Source: JAABUE01 sp037440925 (GTDB taxonomy: Bacteria > Chloroflexota > Anaerolineae > Anaerolineales > Villigracilaceae). From it: a stretch of DNA of 64,000 nt. The notes beneath the pieces are model-generated. The model saw only the letters and a list, made by a program, of their open reading frames with translations. It ran no database searches and had not been told where the DNA came from. Made by a program: the position numbers and the translations under genes. Each line of letters starts with the position of its first letter. Position 1 is the first letter of the stretch. Of this stretch, positions 9,742 to 17,392 are shown one piece after another. The DNA is taken from the NCBI GenBank assembly GCA_037440925.1, contig JBBITF010000006.1:17818-81817 (forward strand), in the 5' to 3' direction.

Positions 9742-10152
9742 ATGACGAAGAAGATTGCTCAAAAAAGTAAGAAAACAACCTCTATGGAGCGCCGTTCCCC
9801 GGCTCAGAATGTATTGCTTGCCCTTACTTTGGTGCCGTTGGTGATTGGTATCATCTTGGTTGGCGCCTGGGTGTTAGATTTAGAAGTGTTGGAGGATTCT
9901 CAGTCTCAGGTCATTGTCGGCGTCTTCTTTTTTCTTCTGGCTTTCACGGCATCCAATCTCATTCAAAAGCGTTGGCGGCTAGCGGCCGGGTGGGGGTTGC
10001 TGGCAGTGGCTGACCTTGTTACGCTGGGTTGGCTGAATCTGGCTGCTCAAATCGTGGCGCTGATGGCCGGCTTGTGTGGCGTTGTTTTGCTGGCTTTGGA
10101 GTTCTATCGGCAATATAAGTTGAACCAGGCTGGGCAGAAAAAGAGTAGATAA
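9742..10152 (+). CDS. Small four-helix membrane protein of unknown function
   Basis: A 136-residue protein with a Lys/Ser/Thr-rich N terminus (about 22 residues), four hydrophobic helices (about residues 24-46, 55-70, 80-96 and 100-120) and a basic C-terminal tail. No family was recognised. It is preceded by a weak ribosome-binding site and lies divergent from the HEAT-like gene. A double-hairpin repeat follows 5 bases after its stop. Confidence 0.6.
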   Translation: MTKKIAQKSKKTTSMERRSPAQNVLLALTLVPLVIGIILVGAWVLDLEVLEDSQSQVIVGVFFFLLAFTASNLIQKRWRLAAGWGLLAVADLVTLGWLNLAAQIVALMAGLCGVVLLALEFYRQYKLNQAGQKKSR

Positions 10153-10157
10153 GGACT

Positions 10158-10197
10158 CCGAAGTCTCAAGACTTCGGGCGAAATCGGGAGATTTCGC
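10158..10197. repeat. Double hairpin repeat (REP-like)
   Basis: Two adjacent perfect hairpins: CCGAAGTCT-CA-AGACTTCGG at 10158-10177 and GCGAAATC-GGGA-GATTTCGC at 10178-10197. The first stem is identical to that at 59272-59291. The pair has the same order and loop style as 59629-59680. It sits between the small membrane protein and the dsr promoter and could also help end transcription, though no T tract follows. Confidence 0.75.
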
Positions 10198-10271
10198 ACT
10201 CCAGAAACGTTATCTAAACAGTATTGGGGCTAAGAGGAAATCCAGCCTTTCTACTTTGTGCTATTTTGCAC

Positions 10272-10342
10272 TAAGACTTTTCTTAAGGGGATTAAGACTT
10301 GTCTTAGATTCCTTTCTTTGCAATTTTCTTATAATGAATTTG
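10272..10342 (+). promoter_or_regulatory. Putative activator-dependent promoter of the dsr operon
   Basis: Two near-identical palindromes, TAAGACTTTTCTTA (10272-10285) and TAAGACTTGTCTTA (10293-10306), have centres 21 bp apart. A consensus TATAAT lies at 10330-10335 with no good -35 box. If transcription starts near 10342, the palindromes centre at about -42 and -63, the spacing used by CRP/FNR-type activators at class II and class I sites. The regulator is unknown. The rest of the 411-bp gap (10153-10563) holds only the hairpins before it, the 10344 palindrome and an AT-rich leader. Confidence 0.55.
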
Positions 10343-10343
10343 G

Positions 10344-10367
10344 AATTGACTGTTTATATAGTCAATT
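10344..10367. promoter_or_regulatory. Palindrome just downstream of the predicted dsr start site
   Basis: AATTGACT and AGTCAATT form perfect 8-bp arms around an 8-bp AT-rich centre. It begins about 2 bp after the predicted transcription start, where an operator or a 5' leader hairpin would act. An extended leader follows, with an AAAGGAGGTG sequence at 10419-10428 not placed before any clear gene. Confidence 0.45.
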
Positions 10368-10563
10368 TATTTGCTCTTACTGTTTACTGTTTTTTACGGT
10401 TGAGAGAAAATTTCTTGTAAAGGAGGTGAAAATCGTCAAGGCTCTGCAAAGCCAAAAAAGGGGAAGGGGTGTTGGCAGGCAGGCTGTAAGAGAATGCGTT
10501 CATCTTGAGTTTGTTTGCTCGTTCATAATACCCTATTCGATTGTGAATGCAAGGAGAGAAACA

Positions 10564-10668
10564 ATGAATGTCAAAATTAATGAGGATTGGCTTGCAACTA
10601 TCCTGGCCTTCGTGTTGCTGATTCTGGCCTTAGTCAATGTCATCCAGCCCGGCTGGGTTAAATTCTAG
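10564..10668 (+). CDS. 34-residue single-span membrane peptide
   Basis: Short gene with a good ribosome-binding site (AAGGAGAG, 7 nt before the ATG). The peptide MNVKINEDWLATILAFVLLI continues as one hydrophobic helix and ends QPGWVKF. It lies 11 bp before the YeiH-type transporter, with which it is probably co-translated. A longer in-frame extension upstream exists but has no membrane or domain character, so the ATG at 10564 is preferred. It may be a small subunit of the transporter; this is inference. Confidence 0.6.
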   Translation: MNVKINEDWLATILAFVLLILALVNVIQPGWVKF

Positions 10669-10679
10669 GAGGAATCGAG

Positions 10680-11795
10680 ATGACTACTACTGCTGCAAAA
10701 CAAGAAAAGGCTGCCGGTTCGGGAGTATTGAACTTCCTGGTCGGTCTCGTGATCGTTGTGGTGCTGTCCTTCCTGGCACGCTGGTTCAAAGATCAGGTCT
10801 ATGGAATCAAAGACCTTTTCGGCTGGGGCATTCCGGGTAAAGTGTTGGAATTCCCGCTCTGGGCTGCGCTGTTGGGTTTGATTTTCAATCCCATTCTGAA
10901 AGCGCTCAAGATCTATGAGTATGCCAAATCTGGCTTTCGCACCGAATTGTTCCTGAAGATTGGTCTGGTATTGCTCGGCGCAGGCATCAGTTTTAAGGTG
11001 ATTGTCACCGCTGCGGCGGGCGCCATCATTCAGGGCATCATCATGGTCACTGCGGTGTACTTCTTCTCGTGGTGGCTAGGCGGTAAGTTTGGTCTGTCCG
11101 ATTCCCTGCGCGCAGTTATGTCCACGGCTATTTCGATCTGCGGCGTCTCGGCTGCGATCGCTGCTGCTGGCTCAGTGTTGGCTAAGAAGGAAGAGATCAC
11201 TTACGTGACCGCTCTCGTCATCATCACCGCGCTGCCTCTAATGGTGATTGCTCCGTTACTGGCAGGCGCAATGCACATGCCCGAGCCGGTAGCAGGCGCC
11301 TGGTTTGGCGGCAACGTAGATACGACGGCTGCAGTCGTGGGCGCAGGTACGATCTATGGCGAGACGGCTCAAAAGATCGCCAGTATCGTCAAGCAGACCC
11401 AGAATGCCTTGATTGGTGTGGTGGCCTTCCTGCTGGCGCTGTACTTCTCGACCGTGGTTGAAGGCAAGAAGGAAAAGCCCAGCGCCGCCATTATTTGGCA
11501 GCGCTTCCCCAAATTTGTGTTGGGTTTCATCATCACTTCGTTGCTTTTCACCTTTGCCGTGATCCCCGGACCCGGCAAAGACACTCCTACGGCTGGCAAC
11601 ACAATTTCTAGCATGAAGGATTGGGCCTTCTGCCTGGCCTTTGTGTGCATGGGCCTGGAACTGTCGGTGAGCGGCCTCAAGAAGATGGGCTGGCCGCCGG
11701 TCATTGTATATCTCATCGTGACCGTGTTCAACACCCTGTTGGCCCTGGTGGTGTCTTGGCTGATCTTCGGCTGGTTATTCCCTGCAAGCCTGTAA
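10680..11795 (+). CDS. YeiH/UPF0324 family transporter (putative sulfate/sulfite-type exporter)
   Basis: A 371-residue integral membrane protein with about ten hydrophobic helices. Family features include LLGLIFNP, LKIGLVLLGAGISF, AISICGVSAAIAAAG (central conserved block), WFGGNVDTTAAVVGAG and the C-terminal AFVCMGLELSVSGLKKMGW. YeiH-type proteins are annotated as putative sulfate exporters, but substrates are poorly established. As the second gene of a dsr operon, import of sulfite or another sulfonate, or export of a sulfur product, is plausible. An AGGAGG site precedes the start. Confidence 0.82.
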   Translation: MTTTAAKQEKAAGSGVLNFLVGLVIVVVLSFLARWFKDQVYGIKDLFGWGIPGKVLEFPLWAALLGLIFNPILKALKIYEYAKSGFRTELFLKIGLVLLGAGISFKVIVTAAAGAIIQGIIMVTAVYFFSWWLGGKFGLSDSLRAVMSTAISICGVSAAIAAAGSVLAKKEEITYVTALVIITALPLMVIAPLLAGAMHMPEPVAGAWFGGNVDTTAAVVGAGTIYGETAQKIASIVKQTQNALIGVVAFLLALYFSTVVEGKKEKPSAAIIWQRFPKFVLGFIITSLLFTFAVIPGPGKDTPTAGNTISSMKDWAFCLAFVCMGLELSVSGLKKMGWPPVIVYLIVTVFNTLLALVVSWLIFGWLFPASL

Positions 11796-11851
11796 GAGAA
11801 TCTGCTCTGAGACGTAAAGAACATTTTCTGTGACCGTCTGAAAAGATAGAG

Positions 11852-11882
11852 GAGGGGAAAGCAAAGAGCATGCTTTCCCCTC
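11852..11882 (+). promoter_or_regulatory. Strong mRNA hairpin between the YeiH-type gene and dsrA
   Basis: A perfect 12-bp stem (11852-11863 with 11871-11882) and a 7-nt loop, about 40 bp before dsrA. It is not followed by a T run. It could act as an mRNA processing or stabilising element for the dsrAB message. Confidence 0.5.
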
Positions 11883-11923
11883 TGCATAAAAACGGACTTC
11901 AGCGGTCGCATGGAGGTAAAAAT

Positions 11924-13111
11924 ATGGCTAAGGACTCCAAAACCCCTATGCTGGATCAACTTGAAACAGGGCCCTGGCCGAGTTTTGTAAAAGAGATTAA
12001 GCGCGCTGCTGCCAAAAAAGACACAGCCAAGGATTTGCTGGGGCAGTTGGAGCGTTCTTATCGTGACAAAATCGGTCACTGGAAACATGGCGGTATCGTT
12101 GGCGTGAAGGGCTACGGCGGCGGCGTGATCGGGCGTTATTCCGACCTGCCAGAGGAATTCCCGTCTGTGGCTGAGTTTCACACCTTGCGCGTCAATATGC
12201 CGGCCGGGTGGTTCTATACTACCGAGAAATTACGCCAATTATGTGATGTGTGGGACAAACATGGCAGCGGCCTGACCAACATGCACGGCGCCACCGGCGA
12301 CATCATCCTGCTCGGCGCGCCCTCGGATGCGTTGCAGCCCTGCTTCGACGACTTGAGCGAAATTGACTTCGATTTGGGCGGTTCCGGCAGCGATATGCGC
12401 ACGCCTTCCGCTTGTGTGGGACCTGCCCGCTGCGAGTATGCCTGCATCGATACCCTGGATATCCTTCGTGAGGTTACCCTGGAATTCCAGGATGAGTTGC
12501 ACCGCCCGATGTTCCCCTATAAATCCAAGATCAAGATTTCGGGCTGCCCGAACGATTGCGTGGCTTCGGTAGCGCGCTCGGATTTCTCGGTCATTGGTAC
12601 CTGGCGGGACAAAATCCTGATTGACCCTGCCGAGGTTGTCAATTATGCCAACAGCGGTCTGGATATCCAGGACGAAGTGGTCAACCTTTGCCCGACGAAC
12701 TGCATGAAATGGGATGCAGCCGCGAAGAAACTGAGCATCGATGACGCAGAATGCAACCGCTGTATGCACTGCATCAACCTGATGCCTAAGGCGCTGCGCC
12801 CCGGCAAAGACAAGGGCGCGACCATCCTGGTCGGCGGCAAGGCCCCCATTGTGCATGGCGCGTTGATGTCTTGGGTGGTTGTTCCTTTCATGAAAATGGA
12901 GCCGCCATACGATGAACTGAAAGAATTCATCCGCAAGGCTTGGGAATGGTGGGACGAGAATGGCAAGATGCGCGAGCGCTTGGGTGAACTGATTCACCGC
13001 ATGGGCATGCGTTCGTTCTTGAAAGCCATGGGCCTGCCGCCCGTGCCGCAGATGATTCGCACACCGCGTGCAAACCCCTATTACTTCTGGGATCCTGAGG
13101 AGGTGAAATAA
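11924..13111 (+). CDS. dsrA: Dissimilatory sulfite reductase subunit alpha
   Basis: Catalytic siroheme-containing subunit of DsrAB, reducing sulfite in the cytoplasm with DsrC as co-substrate. The 395-residue protein shows the CX5C (C164, C170) and CX3C (C208, C212; SGCPNDC) cysteines that bind the siroheme-coupled [4Fe-4S] cluster. An inserted ferredoxin domain follows (CPTNC at 256-260, CNRCMHC at 277-283). The C terminus ends YYFWDPEEVK. The ATG at 11924 has GGAGG nine bases upstream; the earlier in-frame ATG at 11870 lies in the upstream hairpin. The stop overlaps the dsrB start by one base. The accompanying dsrD favours the reductive type. Confidence 0.98.
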   Translation: MAKDSKTPMLDQLETGPWPSFVKEIKRAAAKKDTAKDLLGQLERSYRDKIGHWKHGGIVGVKGYGGGVIGRYSDLPEEFPSVAEFHTLRVNMPAGWFYTTEKLRQLCDVWDKHGSGLTNMHGATGDIILLGAPSDALQPCFDDLSEIDFDLGGSGSDMRTPSACVGPARCEYACIDTLDILREVTLEFQDELHRPMFPYKSKIKISGCPNDCVASVARSDFSVIGTWRDKILIDPAEVVNYANSGLDIQDEVVNLCPTNCMKWDAAAKKLSIDDAECNRCMHCINLMPKALRPGKDKGATILVGGKAPIVHGALMSWVVVPFMKMEPPYDELKEFIRKAWEWWDENGKMRERLGELIHRMGMRSFLKAMGLPPVPQMIRTPRANPYYFWDPEEVK

Positions 13112-14169
13112 TGGCCCGCACTGACTTTGGCCCTCCGAACTATAAAGACATGCTTCCGCCTGTCATTGCAAAGAACTATGGACAGTGGAAGTATCACGAG
13201 CGTGTCAAACCAGGCGTTTTGAAGCATGTTGCCGAATCTGGCGATGAGTTGTATACCGTCCGCGTCGGTTCTTGCCGCCTGGTCAGCACCGACTGGATCC
13301 GCGATGTGTGCCAGATTGCCGACAAATATTGCGGCGGCCACCTGCGGTTTACCAGCCGCCACAACCTAGAGTTTCTGGTTTCTGACAAGAATCAGGTTGA
13401 ACCTCTGCTGGCTCATCTCAAGCAAGAAGGCTACGCCGTAGGCGGCACCGGCCATGCCATCAGCAACCCGGTGCATACTCAGGGGTGGATTCACTGCCAT
13501 ACGCCCGCCACCGACGCCTCCGGCATTGTCAAGGCCGTGATGGACGATTTGTTCGAGTATTTCACAGATTGGAAGTTGCCGGCCTATTGCCGCATTTCTC
13601 TGGCTTGTTGTTTGAACATGTGCGGCGCGGTGCATTGCTCCGACATCGCCATCCTGGGTATCCATCGCAAGCCGCCGCACATCAATCACGATACGGTGCG
13701 CGCTAAATGCGAAATCCCCAACGTGATTGCGGCTTGTCCTACTGGCGCCATTCGTCCTGACCCCAAGGAAAAATCGCTGACGGTCAATGAAGAGAAGTGT
13801 ATGTACTGTGGCAACTGCTATACCATGTGCCCGGGCATGCCGTTGGCCGATCCAGAGGGCGATGGCGTATCCATTTGGGTGGGCGGCAAGATTTCGAGCG
13901 CGCGCACAGCCCCCAAATTCTCTCGTCTGGTCATCCCTTACTTGCCCAACAATCCGCCGCGCTGGCCCGAAGTGACCGCGGCCGTGCGCAACATTGTTGA
14001 GACTTGGGCAAGCCATGCCCGCAAGCACGAGCGCATGGGCGAGTGGATTGACCGTATTGGTTGGGAACGATTCTTCGATCTGACAGGCATTCCGTTCACT
14101 GTCCAACTCATTGACGACTTCACTCTGGCTACTGAAACCTTCCGGTCAACGCCTGCCTTCAAGTGGTAA
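13111..14169 (+). CDS. dsrB: Dissimilatory sulfite reductase subunit beta
   Basis: Second subunit of the alpha2beta2 sulfite reductase; it completes the catalytic siroheme site. The 352-residue protein contains HTQGWIHCHTPATDASG, the cluster motif ACCLNMCGAVHCSD (C166, C167, C171, with C129 upstream) and a ferredoxin insert (AACPTGAI; CMYCGNCYTMCP at 230-241). The TAA/ATG overlap with dsrA and a GAGGAGGTGA site indicate coupled translation. All cysteines expected for the family are present, so the enzyme should be functional. Confidence 0.98.
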   Translation: MARTDFGPPNYKDMLPPVIAKNYGQWKYHERVKPGVLKHVAESGDELYTVRVGSCRLVSTDWIRDVCQIADKYCGGHLRFTSRHNLEFLVSDKNQVEPLLAHLKQEGYAVGGTGHAISNPVHTQGWIHCHTPATDASGIVKAVMDDLFEYFTDWKLPAYCRISLACCLNMCGAVHCSDIAILGIHRKPPHINHDTVRAKCEIPNVIAACPTGAIRPDPKEKSLTVNEEKCMYCGNCYTMCPGMPLADPEGDGVSIWVGGKISSARTAPKFSRLVIPYLPNNPPRWPEVTAAVRNIVETWASHARKHERMGEWIDRIGWERFFDLTGIPFTVQLIDDFTLATETFRSTPAFKW

Positions 14170-14180
14170 AGAGGTGAAGC

Positions 14181-14390
14181 ATGAGCGACGAAGTGACGGA
14201 GGAACTGAAGAATCAAATCGTTGAATTCTTCAAACAAAAAGGGAAGATGATGACCCATCGTGATGTTGCCAAAGGCCTTGACCTGGATCAAAAACTGGTC
14301 AAGAAGGCGCTGACAGAATTAGTCAATGCCGGCACATTGGAATTTACTTCCTTTGGCGGCGCCACGTTCATCAAACTCCCCGGCACATGA
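14181..14390 (+). CDS. dsrD: DsrD, small winged-helix dissimilatory sulfite reduction protein
   Basis: A 69-residue winged-helix protein (EELKNQIVEFFKQKGK, THRDVAKGLDLD, KALTELVNAGTLEF) directly downstream of dsrAB, as in reductive sulfate/sulfite reducers. DsrD is reported to activate DsrAB; it is absent from most sulfur oxidisers and is used as a marker of the reductive direction. Length and wing residues match the family. Confidence 0.94.
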   Translation: MSDEVTEELKNQIVEFFKQKGKMMTHRDVAKGLDLDQKLVKKALTELVNAGTLEFTSFGGATFIKLPGT

Positions 14391-14434
14391 CAGACCGAAG
14401 CGCTTTGTAAGATATTCTTTTTGAGGAGGTAGAT

Positions 14435-14752
14435 ATGCCTGTAGTCGAACTGAATGGGATACAGGTAAGTGTGGACGAGGATGGTTTCATTGAAGACCCT
14501 TCCGTATGGAATGAGGAATTGGCGGCTGCCATTGCCAAAACCGAGGAAGTCAATGAATTGACCGAGGATCATTGGAAGGTAGTCAAGTATCTGCGGGAAT
14601 ATTACCTGCAATTTGGCATTGCGCCCATGATCCGTAAACTCTGCAAAGAGACCGGTTACGACCTCAAAACCATTTACGAGTTATTTCCAAGCGGTCCAGC
14701 CAAAGGCGCCTGCAAGATTGCTGGCTTGCCCAAGCCCACTGGCTGCGTCTAG
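14435..14752 (+). CDS. dsrC: DsrC sulfur-carrier protein
   Basis: A 105-residue DsrC/TusE/RspA-family protein that receives sulfur from DsrAB as a trisulfide between its two C-terminal cysteines, then is reduced by DsrMK. Both redox cysteines are present: C93 in GACKIAG and the penultimate C104 in PTGCV, 11 residues apart as in true DsrC. A GAGGAGG site precedes the ATG. A hairpin follows before dsrM. Confidence 0.96.
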   Translation: MPVVELNGIQVSVDEDGFIEDPSVWNEELAAAIAKTEEVNELTEDHWKVVKYLREYYLQFGIAPMIRKLCKETGYDLKTIYELFPSGPAKGACKIAGLPKPTGCV

Positions 14753-14785
14753 TCCGTTTAGCGCGAGGTTACATTCTCCACACTG

Positions 14786-14850
14786 GGGATAGGGGGGAGC
14801 AGATGTGCAAATCAGCCGTCTTCCTGCCCCCTATCCCTTGTTGTTTCTTT
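14786..14850 (+). terminator. Hairpin with T-rich tail between dsrC and dsrM (possible attenuator)
   Basis: GGGATAGGGGG (14786-14796) pairs with CCCCCTATCCC (14827-14837) around a 30-nt loop, followed by TTGTTGTTTCTTT. The genes on either side are co-directional, so partial termination would give more dsrABDC than dsrMK message. Confidence 0.55.
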
Positions 14851-14858
14851 GAGGCACT

Positions 14859-15605
14859 ATGAGCACAAGCGATATTTTGTGGACCCTGCTTTCCCTCTTT
14901 TTCATTGGTCTGGCTTATTTTGCAGCCTTTTCTTTCGTGGCAGGTTTGCTGTGGAAATTCTACGGTTACTTGCGCACTCCCATGCCTTTACCTCATGCTG
15001 TGACACCTGCTCCTAAGACAGAAGGGGGAGCCGTCTTACGCGTGTTAGGAGATGTCACCCTCTTCTCCAACCTGTTCAAAGCCGATAAATGGTTGTGGGG
15101 AGGTGCGTGGCTCTTCCATGTTGCCTTGGCTGCGGTTTTATTCCGTCACTTGCGTTATTTTACTTACCCCGTGCCTGGACTGGTCCTATACATGGAATCG
15201 GTGGCGCTATTCTTTGGCAGTTTGCTGGGGGCGGCTGCCTTGTTCCTGTTTTGGCGGCGGCTGGCTTTGCCGCGCACACTCTATATTTCTAATATCCCCG
15301 ATTATTTTGCCCTGGCTTTGTTGGGCGTGATTGCCGGCAGTGGCCTGATGGTGAATTACTGGTTGCGCGTCAATATCGTAGATGTCAAAGGCTTTATTTT
15401 GGGATTGATGACTTTCCATCCTGTCGAAGTACCTCATCATCCCTTGTTCCTCTTGCATTTACTGGCCGTCCTGATTTTGATGATTTACTTCCCTTTCAGC
15501 AAGTTGCTCCATGCAGGCGGTCTGATTTTCAGCCCCTCGCGTCATCAGCCTTTTCAGGTGCAGGTGCGCGGCAAGCGTTATATCAATCCAGTTGACCGTT
15601 ATTGA
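14859..15605 (+). CDS. dsrM: DsrM, NarI-like cytochrome b subunit
   Basis: Membrane diheme b-type subunit of the DsrMK(JOP) complex that passes electrons from menaquinol toward DsrC trisulfide. The 248 residues contain five transmembrane helices. Candidate heme His residues occur in WLFHVALAAVLFRHLRYF and LFLLHLLAVLILMIYF-SKLLH, the arrangement typical of the nitrate reductase gamma family. It is 11 bp before dsrK. It is shorter than many DsrM proteins because it lacks an extra N-terminal segment. Confidence 0.88.
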   Translation: MSTSDILWTLLSLFFIGLAYFAAFSFVAGLLWKFYGYLRTPMPLPHAVTPAPKTEGGAVLRVLGDVTLFSNLFKADKWLWGGAWLFHVALAAVLFRHLRYFTYPVPGLVLYMESVALFFGSLLGAAALFLFWRRLALPRTLYISNIPDYFALALLGVIAGSGLMVNYWLRVNIVDVKGFILGLMTFHPVEVPHHPLFLLHLLAVLILMIYFPFSKLLHAGGLIFSPSRHQPFQVQVRGKRYINPVDRY

Positions 15606-15616
15606 GAGAATAACCT

Positions 15617-17062
15617 ATGTCGAAATTCGATGAGACTCCGATTGTCAAAGACCCGGCAGTAAATGGCGTCTTGCGCCCGCCCAAACTCCGCGAACACGCT
15701 TCGGCAGAGGTGCAGTGTTATCCGAGCAAGCCCAAAGATACTTCGGCCATTGATTTGCCGACCGAATTGGTGCCGGATTGGAAAGAGCGTGCCATTGCCA
15801 GATTGGGCGAGTTGTTGGAAAAGAACCAGGCCTTGCGCGTCTACATGGACATCTGTGTGCGCTGCGGCGCCTGCACCGACAAATGCCAGTTCTTCCTGGG
15901 GACGGGCGACCCGCAGAACTTCCCGGTGGCGCGCGCGGAACTGCTGCGAAAAGTCTATCGCCGCTACTTTACGCCGGCCGGTCTCTTCCCAGACCTGGGA
16001 GAGGCCGCCGATTTAGACGAAGAGATGCTCCAGAAGTGGTACACCTACTTCTACCAATGCTCCGAATGCCGCCGCTGTTCGGTCTTTTGCCCGTATGGCA
16101 TAGATACTGCCGAAATTACCATTGCCGCGCGCGAGATCATGGCCTCGATTGGTGTCTCGACCAAATACATCACGGAAGTTGTGGCAAAGGTCTATGCTAC
16201 TGGCAACAATCTGGGCATTCCGCCGGCTGCCTGGAAGGACAACTGCGAATTTCTCGAAGAGGATGTGCAGGCGGATACCGGCCTGCCTATCCGCTTCCCA
16301 GTCGATGAGAAAGGCGCCGAAGTTCTGCTGGTGCCGCCCTCGGCCGATAACTTTGCCAATACTGACACCATGATTGGCTATGGCAAACTCTTCCATTTCT
16401 TGGGCGTCAGTTGGACAACCAGCACCTACTGTAATGAAGGCGGTAACTTTGGCCTGTTCTTGAATTTTGCCAACTTGAAAAAAGTCAACCGCCGCATTCT
16501 GGATGCCGCCCGCGAATTGGGCGTCAAGACCATTATCTGGGGTGAGTGTGGACATGCCTGGCGGGCAGGCATTATGACGCCTTCGCTCAATGGCCCGATG
16601 GATGATTTCGATCCGCCTTATCCGTACCATATTAGCCAGTATATCGTTGACATGCTGCACAAAGGCGCTTTCGAGGGCCACATAGACAAGTCGGCCAATG
16701 ACCAGTATCTTGTCACCTATCATGACCCGTGCAATTCTGCGCGCGCGGGCTACCTCATCGAAGAACCGCGTGAGATCATCCGCGCCGTTTGTAACCGCTT
16801 TGTCGAAATGCCAGAAGGCACCATCCGCGAAAAGACTTTTTGCTGCGGCGCAGGCAACGGCCTGTTGACGGATGAGATTATGCCCATCCGCATGGCGGGC
16901 GGCAAACCGCGCGCCATGGCCGTCAAGCACACCGGCGCCAATTACCTGGCCACTGTATGTGCAATTTGCAAGGCGCAATTGCCCGAATCCATGCACTATT
17001 GGCAGGTGCCGGTCAAGGTGGGTGGCGTGATTGACTTGCTGGCGAACGCTCTCAAATTCTAG
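15617..17062 (+). CDS. dsrK: DsrK, HdrD-like iron-sulfur subunit
   Basis: Cytoplasmic catalytic subunit of the DsrMK complex, related to heterodisulfide reductase HdrD, thought to reduce the DsrC trisulfide. Two [4Fe-4S] motifs are visible: C80/C83/C86/C90 and C148/C151/C154/C158. Two CCG domains follow, including GECGHAWRAG, TYHDPCNSARAG, FCCGAGNGLL and a final TVCAICKAQLPESM for the noncubane-type cluster. The 481-residue length is normal for DsrK. A paralogue lies at 34533-35909. Confidence 0.94.
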   Translation: MSKFDETPIVKDPAVNGVLRPPKLREHASAEVQCYPSKPKDTSAIDLPTELVPDWKERAIARLGELLEKNQALRVYMDICVRCGACTDKCQFFLGTGDPQNFPVARAELLRKVYRRYFTPAGLFPDLGEAADLDEEMLQKWYTYFYQCSECRRCSVFCPYGIDTAEITIAAREIMASIGVSTKYITEVVAKVYATGNNLGIPPAAWKDNCEFLEEDVQADTGLPIRFPVDEKGAEVLLVPPSADNFANTDTMIGYGKLFHFLGVSWTTSTYCNEGGNFGLFLNFANLKKVNRRILDAARELGVKTIIWGECGHAWRAGIMTPSLNGPMDDFDPPYPYHISQYIVDMLHKGAFEGHIDKSANDQYLVTYHDPCNSARAGYLIEEPREIIRAVCNRFVEMPEGTIREKTFCCGAGNGLLTDEIMPIRMAGGKPRAMAVKHTGANYLATVCAICKAQLPESMHYWQVPVKVGGVIDLLANALKF

Positions 17063-17077
17063 CCCTTGGAGACAGCC

Positions 17078-17380
17078 ATGCGCAAAGTAGCCTTGTCTCT
17101 CGTTGTATTCGGAATTCTGCTCTTGACGGTCCTCTTTTATCCGCGCTATGTGGAGAAACCCGTCAAGGACGGTGAAGGGCCGTTGGCGATTTACCTTGAC
17201 CCCAGCCTGCCGGCGCCTGAATATCACAGCCCCTTAGACTGGTGGAAACGGAATCACAAGACGATCGTCAATCGCGGCGACCTGGACAGGCGCGATTGCC
17301 TGCAATGCCATGACCCGGCCACCTCTTGCAACAATTGTCACGCTTATGTGGGCGCGGCTGAGATTGTCGTTGCCCCCTAA
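17078..17380 (+). CDS. dsrJ: Short DsrJ-like periplasmic diheme cytochrome c
   Basis: A 100-residue protein with an N-terminal hydrophobic anchor (residues 3-22) and two CXXCH motifs, CLQCH (74-78) and CNNCH (84-88). Classical DsrJ has three hemes. Position, the anchor, the block YHSPLDWWKRNH aligning with the DsrJ segment CVEPxxxMRxxHM, and CNNCHAYVG aligning with CDRCHxYV support a DsrJ relative. The third CXXCH is absent, and the conserved Cys that ligates the unusual His/Cys heme aligns with Tyr49. I chose ATG 17078 (after TTGGAGA) over the ATG 12 bases upstream. Confidence 0.75.
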   Translation: MRKVALSLVVFGILLLTVLFYPRYVEKPVKDGEGPLAIYLDPSLPAPEYHSPLDWWKRNHKTIVNRGDLDRRDCLQCHDPATSCNNCHAYVGAAEIVVAP

Positions 17381-17392
17381 ATGGTGAGCGCT

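Noticed and set aside
10258..10563. N-terminal extension of the 34-residue membrane peptide
   Set aside because: It crosses the predicted leader and operator region, has no homology-like blocks, and the ATG at 10564 has a much better ribosome-binding site.
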